This document shows, one piece after another, positions 20,770 through 33,900 of a stretch of 64,000 nucleotides of DNA. The DNA lies in NCBI GenBank assembly GCA_963970005.1, contig CAXAMN010018868.1:3791-67790 (forward strand), in the 5' to 3' direction. A program made the position numbers and the translations under genes. This DNA is from Durusdinium trenchii. Its lineage: Eukaryota; Sar; Dinophyceae; Suessiales; Symbiodiniaceae. Each line of letters opens with the position of its first letter. Positions within the stretch are counted from its first letter, which is position 1. The notes beneath the pieces were generated by a model that saw only the letters and a list, made by a program, of their open reading frames with translations, was not told where the DNA came from and ran no database searches.

Positions 20770-21984
20770 CAAAACTTCAACAAAAACACCCTGGGTGAAA
20801 AGGTTTTTTCAAGTGTCCCCTTCACTAAACTATTCAGGGTGTTGGAATGCTTTGGCAATTTTTTTTAAAAATTCCCTCCCACCTGACTAAATAGGATCCG
20901 ACATGATCCACTATCACCATGTTTGTGTTTGCTCTCACCGCCAATCTGCGCGGAGAGCGCTCATTTGTCAGGAGTTGGCACAGATTCCTCACCAAATCCT
21001 ACCGCAAGAAAATGGTAATGATACCACTTGGAAAGCTGTGGCCTGGAAGATAAATAAGGTTTTGATTATGTTTCATTTTTTGTGAGTGCCTCCATCGGCG
21101 CGCGCAAATTCGTCGGTCGGTTGGCTGAATGAGTTGCAGAAGCGATGCTGCCACTGAGGCATGGGATAAGGGTGGTGCAGATGTGTTCCTTGGCATTATG
21201 GCACTCCCCAGAGTCTTGTGTTGTTTTTTGAAGTGCTGTGCCGGTCATTAGGAGCGAACCAGAGGATAAAAGGAATAACGGCATGCGATCTTTTGAAATT
21301 TAATTGCGGCATGGATCAAGTGTTTTCCATCCCGAATGCGTCGTCAGCATGTGCTTGTATGTGCGATCATGTGTGCCTCCCTTTTGAAGGGTGTTGCACT
21401 CCCGAAAGAAAAATGGACAATGGCCCCTGGAAGATTTCCGCTGCCAGTGGTTTTCAGGGTCCATGTTAGTCTTCCAGGGTGCTGCTCCAGCCAAATCCAA
21501 GCCCCGTTGGCCTAACGACGTCAACGACGCCCTCATCCAGAGGCGCATCTAATCTCCGCTCAGCCAGGCTACTCAACGTCCCGTCGCCCCAAATGACCGA
21601 AGAATTGGCGCTGGCCATCCATGCGGAGGGCCTCGGGTTCTTAGCATCTGGACGTGTCAAGGTCAATGCTGGAAAACAGCCACCCGGTTGCGATGTTCCG
21701 TGTGCCGGAGCACGGCTAAAGGATGTTAAAGGGTATTTTGGGGTAGGGTGGGCCACCACTGATTCAACTGGGCCGTATCACCTTACACGAGTCTTGATGC
21801 AATCAAACCAAGCAAATTCTCCGACCGTGCCAATGGTAGTGCTGCTTGAATTCTTGCAGGGGGCTTTCCGTAGTCGCTGTGTTATGGTTTGTCATGCTGT
21901 CGTTTGGCGAATGAGTGGTGAATCAGTGGACACCTCCAGGGTGGGAAGGACATGAGATAGGTGCGAAATGTATGCTGGTTCCAG
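20770..21984. other. No firmly supported gene
   Basis: An open + frame of 158 codons at 21479-21955 (containing EELALAIHAEGLGFLASGRV) is the longest here. The antisense strand is also open over part of it and no family resemblance is seen, so it is left unassigned. Confidence 0.3.
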
Positions 21985-22048
21985 ACCATCTTTGAGGCCT
22001 ATCAGTTGGGCGTCAGAAGCGGCGATGGTCACCGTTTTCGCAAATACA
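21985..22048 (+). CDS. Candidate exon, unknown protein
   Basis: Bounded by TTCCAG|ACC and TACA|GTAAGTC, phase 0 in and phase 1 out. The peptide is TIFEAYQLGVRSGDGHRFRK followed by Y. The donor is a full consensus GTAAGT. No family recognised. Confidence 0.4.
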
Positions 22049-25000
22049 GTAAGTCAACACTCTTCAAAGAGGACAATGGAACTGTTTTGGCCTGTTACAG
22101 GTTGCGGGCCTTGGTGAGTTTCTATGAGCTGGGTAAGCCTAGTAAGCCCTGAAATTTAGGACACTTTGATCGCTTCACTAGGATTCTGCGGAAAAAAACA
22201 AACATGAAGAACGGGGGTGTAGCCTGTTCACCCGCCAGTTTGGTCGTAGCATGTTTAATGTAGCAACGATGACTACGATGACTCCGGACTCCGCTCCAAC
22301 AAATTCGCTCGAGGTCATGTCAGCTGGATGGGGGCGGCTTAGTGGAGTATGAGATCCTGGCTGAGCAGGTGCTGCAACTCCGGGTGACATGATCTAATCA
22401 TGCTAATAAAATATTAAGAAAATATATATATATATTTATATTTGTATTATTCTATATTATAATATATATATATAGATACAGTATATGCTATGCATACCAG
22501 GCAGTGAGGCAGCTCCCCAACCAATCACCTTTCACGCAGTGTGGGGGAGGTGTTTATTTTTAGAGAACCGACCCGGGAAAAGTCGACAACCCAAGAGCTA
22601 CCCTGCGGGGGAGTGGGCTTCCCCACTAAAAGCGCACAGATTGAAAAGGGTTGACCGACCATTGCCCAGAGAAACAGAGGTTTTCTCTGAAGCATGCCTT
22701 GTGTTGAGGCCATGTGTTGAGGGTCAATGGTCAGCTCATGTCAGCTCCTTTACAACCCTTCCGTTTCTCACAAATCCATCGTGCTGGCAGGTCGGTCAGC
22801 TCTCTGCAATGATTCTTGATCGGATTTTTCAATGGTGGGGGGGCCTCGATCTTCACATGGAATACAGCTTCGCCCTTGAGGATTTGTTCAATTTCAATAT
22901 GAGGGCTTGAAAGGTTTTGCGCCATCCGACGTTTGACAGGCACACGATTTTTTGGGCCACGGTGATCAGATGCTCATTTAATGTAGACGCTGTTTGATGA
23001 ATTAAGAAACAATACGGAGGTGTATGGAGGTGTAAAACAATTCTAGTATGATCTAGTTACTAGGGTGTATGGCGGTATGGGGGGTTATTGATCAACGGTC
23101 TACATGATCTTGCGTCGGGCCCACGAACTATCATCCCATATCATCCCGTATCATCCCCTTAGAACCCTCGGATGCACAATCTTAAGGAATATTGAGTTGC
23201 TGTATATTGCTACCTCTTTTCAAGTCTTGCTAGGTTTGGCCATACTTCTCTCCCAACCCCTCACCCCTGGAAGCAGGGTCCTTGCTTCCCAAATTTGAGA
23301 GTCAAGTAGCTACAGAGTCTCTTACCACTTCACCACTTGCTATAATTCTGTTTGTCGTTTATCCTGAAAACTGGCCTCAAGTTGATGCTCATGCCGACAT
23401 CAAGTGTTCAGGTTGAGACCTCTCACAGGCACACTGTGTGACCACAATAGTATTTGGGATGTGATCAAGATTCGAACCCAGAAGGTTTGGGCATGTTTGG
23501 GCCAATGGTTCACACTTGACATCATCCCGTGTCATCCCCATGAATTGCAGGGTGTGAGAGAGGACCCTCTATGAAAGAGGCATGAACAACATGAAGCTTC
23601 AGCCTTCCAGGCCTTCCATCCTGCTCAGACCTTTGACAGCTGAGGGTCCATCGCACTAGCACGAACACGCGTGAAAGGATCGTTCGGAGGTGCGGTGCAG
23701 CCAGCCGGGCCTGTGTGGATGGGCAGATGATCTGTAGCCAGTTGATGATCCTGTTGGCAGATGATTTGTAGGTGTATCATGGTGCATCCAACGATCAGAA
23801 AAAACACAAGGCAACACTTTCATGGGTGGAATCTATATGTCAGACAGACCGTTTGGCACGGGTGAAGCTCCAGGTTGGAGAAGCTCTTTGAAGTGAAAGA
23901 CGACAAGGTCAAAGTGGTCATGGCTCTAGTTGCTGGGCTTCCGTATTTGACACCCAGTGACCCATCAGTGACCCATTGCACCTGCAGTGCCCGGGCTGGA
24001 TCTCCATTGAAGGACTGTCGCCGAATTGCGCCATGGGACCTCACTGCTTGGTGTCGGAAGTAGGGTGTAAAAGCGAACCACCACGGAACAGACCACTGTG
24101 AGCTTCACCCCTCGTTCCATGACTCCTTCATTGAGGTGGCCTGCCGTAGGACACTCCAACAAGGCCCAGCAGGGTGTATTCTTTGTAGGGTGAGCTGCTG
24201 AGCGAGGGGATGAGAGCAACATGTGTTCAAGGAAATTGATAAATCGGAACCACTGAATCCAGGTAGCAACGGATCCTTATTTAGCCTGAGCAGATGACTG
24301 GCACCATCAAATGCCCAGATCCCTTATCTTTCCAAATCAGCAATTTGATAACGCTTCAGTGTCTTGCCCTGCCCCATGGCTGATGATCTGGTATTCGATG
24401 TCCCGCATGTCGCTGAGGATTTGGGCCAGGCCATGCAGAAGGCGTCCCTGATGAAATCCAACCTGGCCAAATCCAACGTTGCCAAATTTGAAAGTGCCCT
24501 CAACCCTGCGACTTGGTGATAGATGAGGGATGAGCGAAGAGATGGGAGGATGGCGATGAAGATGGTGGTTGCTCTCAACGAAGTTGATGTTGGCATGGTC
24601 AAGCGTGTGGTTGGGGTATGACAGCCGTGCAAATTGCAGGCACTTACCTCTGACTTTGACCTACATCTATATGAGAAGCATCGCGTGGAAAACATGTGTG
24701 TGTATTCTTGAAACCTATATTGTATTATATACAAATATCGTGTATATACATATATATATATACATGTGTGTGTGTGTCGTGTCATCACCATTTCAGATTC
24801 AGTGGTCCCTGCTTGGATAAAACGCACGCTCTCAAATGCCCGCTCTCAGGAAGAACTGGACGAGGTGCGCTCTCCGTCCGGGCCTGCCTGGAAAATCGCT
24901 GGACATCCATGACCCGGAAAGGGCATGTTCTTTTTTGGAGCCGGAAGGGGGCATGTCGTACTATGCTAGTTGGGCGGTTGATTGAGAGTTTTGGCGGCAC

Positions 25001-25079
25001 CTTCCCACCAGGCAGATCACAAGTCCCTTGTGCATCCTTGTGCCTCCTTTTTTGCGATTGCCGCAAAGCTTCCTGCCAG
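22049..25079. other. Mostly unassigned; AT microsatellites; possible short exons
   Basis: (TA)n-rich tracts occur at about 22422-22475 and 24745-24780. Protein-like + frames occur at 23872-23960 (EKLFEVKDDKVKVVMALVAG) and 24378-24520 (MADDLVFDVPHVAEDLGQAM); both lack clear borders. A sequence at 23071-23108 recurs at 63703-63736. Confidence 0.35.
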
Positions 25080-25149
25080 GTCATGGTCGAACTGAAGAGG
25101 ATCCACGATCAAGAGATTGAGAAGGGCAGAAAGCGTGCACGCCGGCAAC
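25080..25149 (+). CDS. Possible N-terminal channel exon
   Basis: After a pyrimidine-rich CTTCCTGCCAG acceptor comes an open segment VMVELKRIHDQEIEKGRKRA, helical and very basic, ending at a possible CCG|GTGCTC donor. Helical LKxxH-type pieces are common upstream of the membrane domain in dinoflagellate channels, and this lies upstream of S1 on the same strand. The link is inferred only; it may belong to another gene. Confidence 0.35.
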
Positions 25150-25849
25150 CGGTGCTCTCCTGGAATGGTTTCGTGGCGCTCGAGCTGCAAGCAGCCTTTC
25201 TCATTAACAAAATTGATTGAGGAGTTTTTGTTAACGATATATGTGATTGGTCTGGTTTGACACCTATGGCTGATGACATAACCCAAGCGATTCCCTAGTG
25301 AATAAAAAGGGGTTCAACCCTATACCTATCATGGGGCGAATGCAGATGCGTGAAAAACCATGAAAACCAATGAAAACCATGCGTTTGGATGCATTAGTCT
25401 ATTTGATGACTGTACATGTTTTTTCCGTGCTTACTCGTAGGTACGCCACGTATGCCCCGCAAAAAATAAGAAACAACACTGCGAGGGTGTCTCCATGTGT
25501 CCGCCATCGATCGGGTAGGGTACGGAGACCACATGATCTTCGGATGCCACGCGTCTCCAGGTCGACCTCCTCGGTCGACGGTCGGCGATGGGGTGGGACG
25601 GTCGAACACTGGATGTGGTTGGGACGTTGAGACGTGGTGAGAATGTGAATGTATGAGAATCCACACTGCCTGGACCGACCTTGTGGAGCAAGTATCCCAT
25701 CGTTTTTCACAGGTTAAACCATGTGAATGAAAAATTACTCGTCCCACCTGTTTGCAGGATACCTGAAACCGGCGGCAGCCTGGTCGGGTTCATGTCCGTC
25801 AGCTCGTCCGATGGTCCAGGTTGTCCGGGTTGTCCTTTTGGACGAACAA
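25150..25849. other. Intron-like sequence
   Basis: No exon recognised. Several frames stay open at 25440-25640 on both strands without protein character. Confidence 0.35.
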
Positions 25850-25967
25850 CAAGGACCTTCAAAGTGACCTTCTGAGAACCCAGTTTGAGGTCACTTAGTA
25901 TCACTTGGTCCATATAGAGGCCACACACACGGACTCCAAGGTGACGGTCACGTACTGAAGGTCCTGG
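25850..25967. mobile_element. Small TIR element, AGGACCTTCAAAGTGACC family, copy 1
   Basis: The left end AAGGACCTTCAAAGTGACC (25851-25869) is mirrored at the right by GGTCACGTACTGAAGGTCC (about 25946-25964). Internal AGTGACCT and AGGTCACTTAG copies are also inverted. The same ends bound the element at 63845-63956. A 115-120 bp non-autonomous element. Confidence 0.65.
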
Positions 25968-27894
25968 AAATTCTTGTTTCCTGGTATTCTGCAGCTGGTA
26001 ATGACTGATCCTTTTCTGGAGAGTTGCACTGAGGAATGCATGTTGCTCCCAGACTTGCCCAAGTTCACCAGTGGCCCTACCGCCTTTGCCTCAGAGACGG
26101 TGTTTTTCATATACAGCATAATTACCGTATATATAAGTCCGACATACGCCCGAAGGTGGACACTGTGGGTTTTACGTGGACACTGTGGGTCCCAACGGTG
26201 GGACCCGCTGTGGGTGTTGTTCTGCACCAGGTGGTCATGTTCTTCATTTTGCAAGTGCGAAGGCCTTGAACCTCTTCATTGTGCAGAGGGAGTTGTTGGG
26301 AGATGACATGCCGGCCACCGGGACCTCTACTGCACTGCTGATGGCCTATGAGAAGCTCGGGATTGTCATTCTAAGATAGCCTTGGATCTGGAAGATTGAA
26401 ATTCAATGGTCTTTGTGCCATTTTGTGCCAGTGTGCTGTAGCTGCAGCTTCAGCTATGGCACCAAGTTGGGTAAACTTGGCAGGTACCAAGACCTTGAGA
26501 GAGGCAAACCAAAACTGCCCATCTGCTCGTGACGGCAGCTTCATCCATTCAACCGAAAAGTGTTGACGCTTGCCCGTTTGCTTGCCTGTTCTGTCCATCT
26601 ATGCCAATATGGCCAGCTTGGCACTCAAAGGAGGGTGTCTTGAAGCCCGGGTTGGCACTGAAACTAGAGGATCTAGAGGCAATCGAGCAATATTTTGATA
26701 CCAATCATGAATGACGGCCTTGGGCGTTTGCTGCATTTGTTTCCACATTGTGAACAACGAGCTAAGCATCCAGACCTGCACTCCAGATTGTAGGCGATGC
26801 CCAGGTCCAGAATGTCAGGTTCCAGTTGAATCCATTTTGGAAATCCTTTCAATTTAGGGGTGCGATGTGGGAGCTGGGGGGGTGTCCAATGCACATCATT
26901 GTATATCCTCTTCGAACAAAAGTCGTTCGGAGCTCAGCACTTGCACTTGCTGAGACCTGGCTGGTCTTTGACCGGAAGCCTCACAAAGACAGACGTTTGT
27001 AGCCGAGGAAGACCAAGAAGCCCATCAGTCGATCTCAGCGCTGGGTGAACCTCGTCACTGCTCTCTCCACGGGAGGCATCATCGTCAGCCGCTTGGCCCG
27101 CTTGTTCGGAAAAGCCGAGGTGTCAAACTGTAGCCCTGGAGATCCATCCGCAGATTGTTTTGTTCCACACACCGGAATCGACGTTCGGAACTGGGCAAAA
27201 CCGGTTCGACCATCGGATTCTTCAGGGGTGACCGGTCTACGGTCGAAGTGACCGGTCTACGAAAAGGCGAGGTAGAGCGAACCGTATGAGCCTTTGGTGC
27301 TCGAGAAGGACAGAGTCTTCGGACATCGGGCCTTAAGCCAGTTTGCAGTCTAAGTCTGAGTCGACATGGACCTTACTAAAATGATCCTAATCCGTGGGTC
27401 TCCAGTCTACTTGCGATCTAGCACCTTTGTGACTGCGTAAGGTTTCTCATGCTTGTTCGCTTGCACTGGGGGGGGATCATCGATGGTGCCATCCTATGTT
27501 CTGGACTATGTCGATGGGATCATACACCATTACATCGGAGACAGGTGCCTATCATAATCATCATAATCTAAACTCACCCTAGGAGTTGTTCAAGGCACAT
27601 TCGATTTTCAAGTCAAGCTCTTGTAGAAGACAGAACAAGCATGTTAATGTTCCTGCTTTTTAGAGGGATTCAGCTTGTTTGTTTGTTACTGTTCCTCCAG
27701 CGATTGAGTCACACCCGAGCAGCGATGGTAGACCTCGACCCAAAAACACAGCATTTTTCAACCAACCCAACCTGTTGACTGGATTGGATTGATAGCGCCG
27801 CTCGGGATTTTTCTTCACCCGGGCGGCAAGGTCTTTGTTTTCGTGAATTTCTTCCATGGCTGGCAGCATCTACAGTGTGTTTGTGCATTCCGAG
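25968..27894. other. Intron or upstream region of the channel gene
   Basis: Short tandem GTGGACACTGTGGGT at about 26156-26190. A long open + frame at about 27010-27250 (WVNLVTALSTGGIIVSRLAR) and another near 26270-26380 read partly protein-like but could not be placed. The first half of channel S1 should be here and was not found. Confidence 0.35.
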
Positions 27895-27989
27895 GCTTTG
27901 TTTTGATGGGCGTTGCTTTGGATACTGACCCCAACTTGCTGATTTGGCTTCTGCTGGACACCATCGTCGCACTGATTTTCGTGGCTGAG
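27895..27989 (+). CDS. Channel exon: end of S1, S2
   Basis: Acceptor CCGAG|GC, possible GC donor after GCTGAG. Encodes FVLMGVALDTDPN, then LLIWLLLDTIVALIFVAE. The D-x-D loop and the acidic residue ending S2 are typical of voltage sensors. The frame stays open back to 27831, so the exon may start earlier. Phase 0 at the 3' end matches the next exon. Confidence 0.75.
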
Positions 27990-30900
27990 GCGGGGTTTCC
28001 TTTGGGAGGCGCTAAAAAAGATGCTGAACAAGTCGAACTGCATCTGACTTGGCACGCACTGGTATAGAGGGCCAACAGGAATTCCTTGATATTGTAGCTC
28101 TGGGACCTTGTGTCATTGGCTGGAACCATGAGACCATACACCCAGCTGGCGGAGCTTCCTGTTCTCTTTTTTTTGCTTCGGAAAGAACATGCCCCTTTTG
28201 GGGGGATTGGCCACTCACAAGGCACGACCCCTCCTTTTAGGGCTAGCGACTAGTGCGCAAATGCGCCGCGACTCGCAAGTGACCGCCTGCGAGCTCGTTG
28301 ATGCTTCGAAGATCAGCGAGGGGAGCTTCAGATCAGCTGCTTCGACAGCTTCGACTGCTGAGGTGCAGTAGGTTAGGCTCCAGGCTTCGACTGCCCATCC
28401 AGTAGGCCACTTCTGCCCATTCAATGTGCCAATGACCAGAAACATGTTCTTCCAGGGGTGTCTTCCCTGTCACTGGACCTTGATCCAAATGGACGCTGGC
28501 CGGGGTTGATGCACCAAGGAGGGCTAATATAACTAATTTGTGGATCATCATGGATCTATACATGGGCCCATGGCGTTGTACCTAAACGGACATGTCCAAA
28601 CGACAATCTCGGGGGTTGGTAGCCCCCCTTCCCTCGGCAGCGGAGGTGGTGGTCAAATCCCTGGTGCCTTGGATGAGACGGTCCGTTCAGGGCCCTGCTG
28701 CGGTGTTTTGAGCGCTTCGAGGTATTGCAGGACCTTAGAATATCTGATTCCATCAGAGCAACATTGGTATAGATGTGATGTTAGGTCTTCTTTTGGAGAG
28801 GGTTGAATACCAATGTCGTGACTGGACCATGACAGATCGGCAAACTGGATTCCAATTGCAGGTCCGTCTCCAAGTGGCCGATGGGCAAAAGTACAAGCAG
28901 TTCCGAACAAAGTACCATCCACATAGACGGTGGTTTTTGTTTGCGATTCCCAGGCGTTCCAACCTCATCCTCAGGAGGCAATTAGACCCTCGAATCTCAC
29001 TCCAACTACCTTTGAAAAGGAAGGTCTTTGAAGCCCTTAGGATTTATCACATATCTCATGTCACTTGCTTTTGATAATGAAGTTCAAGAGTCTGCAGCTG
29101 CTTGTCATGCCCCTAGTGTGGATGATCTTGCCTTAACTTGAGGTGTTTACAGCCAGGGAGTATTTCTTCGGTCGAGATCGCGTGTGGAACTGCTTTGACG
29201 TCGGACTTTCGCTGGCGGCTTGGCAGAGTGCCCGCTCCGGTGCGGCATCAACATGAGTTGCCTCAAAATATGTCGATCGCAATGTAAAAAGGAGACCGAA
29301 GGACCATGCAAGGGGCTATTCAATCATCATCATCGCTCCCATGGTGAGGAATCTTTGGGACCCAATGTTCGCAACCCAAATCCAGTTGTCGTCAGATACA
29401 GGTGCCTTGTAAAGAAGAGAGAGAGAGAGAGAACACGAGAGAACACATGTCTACACATTCTTAGGTGTTGCATATCTGAGGGAATCTGCGCAGTTAAATC
29501 TCACCCATTGCACGATGGGCATTTGTTGCCTTTTTTGATTTGTTTTGCGCAGTTTCTGCCTTCCGAGTTGTTTGAGTTGTTAGTGTGTGTGTACTGTGCA
29601 ACCTCGTTTGATATTTAGACATTTGATAACATTGCACCACTTAAATCCACTTACTGTAAATCAACCTCCCCTTTTGGCCTTGCGGCTGTGCCCTTGGAGG
29701 GAACTGTTCTTCAACATTTGAGGCGAGGTTGGTCAACGGATACACCACATACAGGAGGATGCAAAAAAGGCACAAGGAAGGTCTTAAACACGTTTAAACA
29801 CTTTTCTTGCCTGTGACAACGACATCTATGATATTGTCATGGATTAAAGACTTTCGCGTTCCAACATCCACTCACTGAAGTCGTTTGCTCTTTGGTCTCT
29901 CAATGTTTTGGGATGCCTAAATCTAAAGCTGAATTATGTGGCCCATGAAACAGACTAGAGGCGCTTGCGTAATTCTCAAAAGCCTGGATCTTGTTGGATG
30001 AACAATGATAGGGGAGACTCCTGCACAAATGTGAGTCTATATAATCTTCAAATTGTTGTTCCAATATGCCCCAATCTTTCCGCCCGAATCTCTTTGCTAA
30101 GGTGGCCGTGGCGGAGATTGCCATCAACATCATCTACAGCAGCTCTGGGGACACAGCGAGGCTTGGAAGCATTGGACGCAGCGGAAATTCCCCGCTTCAG
30201 GGGTTATCTCCCTGCTCTTGTTCCAACAGAACTGGCCGAGCGCTGTCACACTTTGCAGTCAGTCCTTTGAAAACACTCAGGAAGGCCGCCTTGGTCCTGC
30301 GTGGTTTACGTTTGGCACGCATGGCACGCTTGGCCAAGCTCATCCGGATGCCACTGCTGGCGGAATTGGCCAACCTCATCTCGGGCACCCTGGCAGTCTA
30401 GCTTCCGATGAAGGCAGTCCCTGCTTTTGGACAGTCTTGCCCAGCAGCTGAGGATTTCAGGATTTGGATGGGTTTGTGGTTTGCTTGAAAGGGACATCCA
30501 ACTCTCTACTTTGGACCTCTATACAGCCATCCTAGACACGACTCGGAAAGCCTCCATGTACGGTGATGCACTTGGTTGCCGACACACAAACTAGGCCCTT
30601 CTTTCCAAAGCTGAAGGATGGTGACATAGCCAGCATCAATCAACATCACACATCCCATGCCAGAACCCGAAACAACAGGTCTCTGCATCACCACCCACCA
30701 CCCGCCATGTCTTCCCAATGGCACGCCGGACGGGAGTCCTGCCGCCTCGAAGCCGCCTCGAGGCTTCGTGCTCAGTGTCCGGGACTCGGCGATCAAACCG
30801 CTGTGCTCTCAGAGAACACGAACGAACTGGGTCGCACTTGAGCCAGTATTTCATGTATTTCTTCAGAACTGTGTTGTCGCATGTTTTGTCCACATAGGCA

Positions 30901-33900
30901 TAGGCTAGTGCACCTAGGACTTTCATAGACGATAGATGCTAAATCTCTGGCTACAGTAAATCTTTCCGAAGCCGCGACTTCGCTCGGCTTTGCTCCGAGT
31001 GGCCGGCTTGCTTTGGTGAGGTTCGATCGCTCTTTTGGGTGATGATCTTCCTCACGCTCATCGTCTATGAGACCTGGCAGCACGTAGAACAGGCTTCTCG
31101 AGAAGGGCCGTCAGTGTGTTGAATGACTATAATATAGCCCGCCCACACAGGCGAACGCTCTCATGCCTCAAGGCTGAGAGACTCATCGCTTGGTCATAGT
31201 AGATTAATTATAGTAGAATCATCAGGTGGACATGACAGGAGCAGCTCATACTCTGTATTCAAGCAAGATTTCTCGCACACTGCCCTGTCCTGAGCAGCTG
31301 GATGTTCAACAGTAAAATCAGTTTCTTGATGTTTCTTCTTGAAGGTTGAAAGATGTTGAAAGCAAACACCGCCAAGTATACTGGGTGACCCAAAGCTTAA
31401 TGATGATAGCCTTGATAGCCACATCGTTCGATGGTATTTGCAATTCTTATCAGCTGCTCAAGCTACCTATATAGCGGCCAGGCCCACTTCAGCATAAGTA
31501 TATGATCGCCGTGAGTGTTGCCATGTGTTGTTCTTTTTGCTATCTCATCCCCACTCTCTTTGCAGGCAAAAACCCTGATCAAATCGACACATTCTTTTTT
31601 TGGAAACTACCTTGCCTGGCAGTCCATGAGCAGCAAACAACGGGTGTGAACACTTCTTGTGTTCAAACCTCAAGGCCTTTTTTCTTCAGGGAGGATTGCC
31701 AGGCTTGAGGGGGTGAGGATGGCCAGGTTCACCCCCAAAGATCCATGGGAAGGGGAAGAGACATGGAGAGAAAGCACCTTCAGGCGTAGGTGGGCGGCCG
31801 AAAGCCAAACCAATTCTGGAATGCTTCTGAGGGGTTAAGGTTTTGTGTTATACCTGGGTTGCCAGGTGCCGGGTTATATCGGGTTCAGGGTAGTCCTGGG
31901 TGGCGTCCGGAATCATCGTCTAGAAGATAAGCTGGGTGGGTAGTTGCCGGAGTCCGTAGTTGTGGACATTGATCTTGAACAAGGATGTTGCATTAAGCCA
32001 CTCTTGTTACATTAGAGGGTAGCTCCAAGGTTCATGTGTCCAGAGATGAATCTCTCACTTAAATACATTATATATGTTTTCAGGAGGTCAAGCACAACCA
32101 AGCAAACCTCTTAGCACCTTCAGCCATTGTCCACCAAACCAGTGGACCTAACATCCGGAGATGCAGGTGGCACCAAAGCTCAACTTCTATTATATAGGGT
32201 GTTGGTCTTCACCCCACAAGTTCCGAGGTCATTGCACTAGGCTTTCGCGCTGGAGTCGAGACCTTTTCCGGCACCATGCCGGACAATTGCACCTTGAATT
32301 GAAAGCAGGTGCAAGTGAAGGAGAAGACCTTCGCCTTCAACAAATCATACATAAGATATTCTTAAATACAAATCCAAACACCTCTCGAGAGGGCCTGTAT
32401 TCTGAAGGGCCCGATCGAGTGCTCAGTCAGATTGTTAGAATTCTTTCCATCATCCTTCGGTCAGGCTCCACTGGAGGACCAATTCAGGTTCGCTAGCCGG
32501 GATAGCTTAGCTGCTGGGGCCCAGCGTCAGTCCAAAAGTAAGCACAACAACTACTCCCCCAAAACAATCGCTAACTTATTGTATTTTTCTGTACTATTTT
32601 GTATGATAGATAGTAGGGGAAGGCAGACGTTAGTTGAAGCGCGGCGGGGTACCGTAAAGATCGTAAAGTACAATTCTGGATCGTTTTCCAGCAGAAGATC
32701 AATTCATAGTATTTGCCAACTGCGCATTCTGGGGATGTGTACATCAATGTAAATATAGCTATATATCCTCCAGCATTTTCTCTCTCACCGTCACCGCGCC
32801 GTTCACGGCTCCCCCAGCGGTCGGCTGTTCCGCTGTTCCGCTCGACCGCCCCTGAGGCCTGATGGGCGATTTCTATCCCTTGGGCAATGACTTGGAGCAG
32901 CAACTTCCACCCGGCTGCCACTGGGAGACGAGTGACGGCGAGGACAAGCCGGTGAACATTCGCTTCCCAAAGAGGGGATGACTCGGATGGGTGGGACATG
33001 ACATGCATCCAAATGGTGGGAACCTGTTAGTACTAGGGTTTGGAGTGACTTAGTCAAGGCCGAAATGGCAAACTCTTCAGAAGCTGCCAGGCTTGATGTT
33101 CATGACCCTCGGCTTCAGGTTTAGGCCCACCAGCCGATGTCGATGTGCCGGATTGGCGTCCTCTAAAGACTGTCCTCCGGCTTCAAGCAGCAGCAAAGTG
33201 TGAGCATGTTGATGTGGGACGTGGGACACGGGAAGCGAAGCCATATGGCCATCTACTTTGGCCATTACGTCTCTGGAAGGTTGGAATTAACTCTCCTAAA
33301 CCCACATAAGACAACTCATCCTGGGGTTGGAACAGTTCAACAAAAGTGAAACGGTTGTGGTGTGGTACGATCTTACTGTACATGTTATTTGCGTGGTTTT
33401 ACTAATTAGGGGAGGACCCTTGCACTGTCCTTTGCGTCGTTCAACTTGGTTGAAGCTCCAGATTCGCCAAGGCAAGCTGCATTACATGTATGGCCTGGAG
33501 TTTTGCGCCAGCGTCGTGGGTTGCATGTTCTCGATTTTCCGCTGTATGATCAGCGAATGTACCACCAAAGGCCGGCCCGGGGGAGGGCTATTGATCCAGT
33601 CGTTGGGGGGGGTCGAATTGCTGATTACAGTATAAGCACCTTTGTTTTTGGCCAACAATGAAGAGAACCAGTAAGAGAACCCACATCCTTTAGCGCTTGG
33701 ATGTCCAAACCATTTTCGGGTCAAAGAGCCAGGCCGCCAGGCCTGTGCATGTTGGGTGGCTCCATCCTGTTTCGGCCAAACGATTCACACCCATCGCCAT
33801 CCCTCGCCCTTTGCGCCGCACTCCTCGCCCTGGGCGCCCAACTACTTGGCACACCGGTTCTCCTCAACGCCTGAAAGCGTGCTTCAGAAAAACACCTGTG

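Noticed and set aside
23318-23345. A-box-like TGGTGAAGTGG on the - strand, suggesting a tRNA or SINE
   Set aside because: No B box follows at the right distance and no cloverleaf forms; the GGTTCGAATC-like B box at about 23470 lies on the wrong side.
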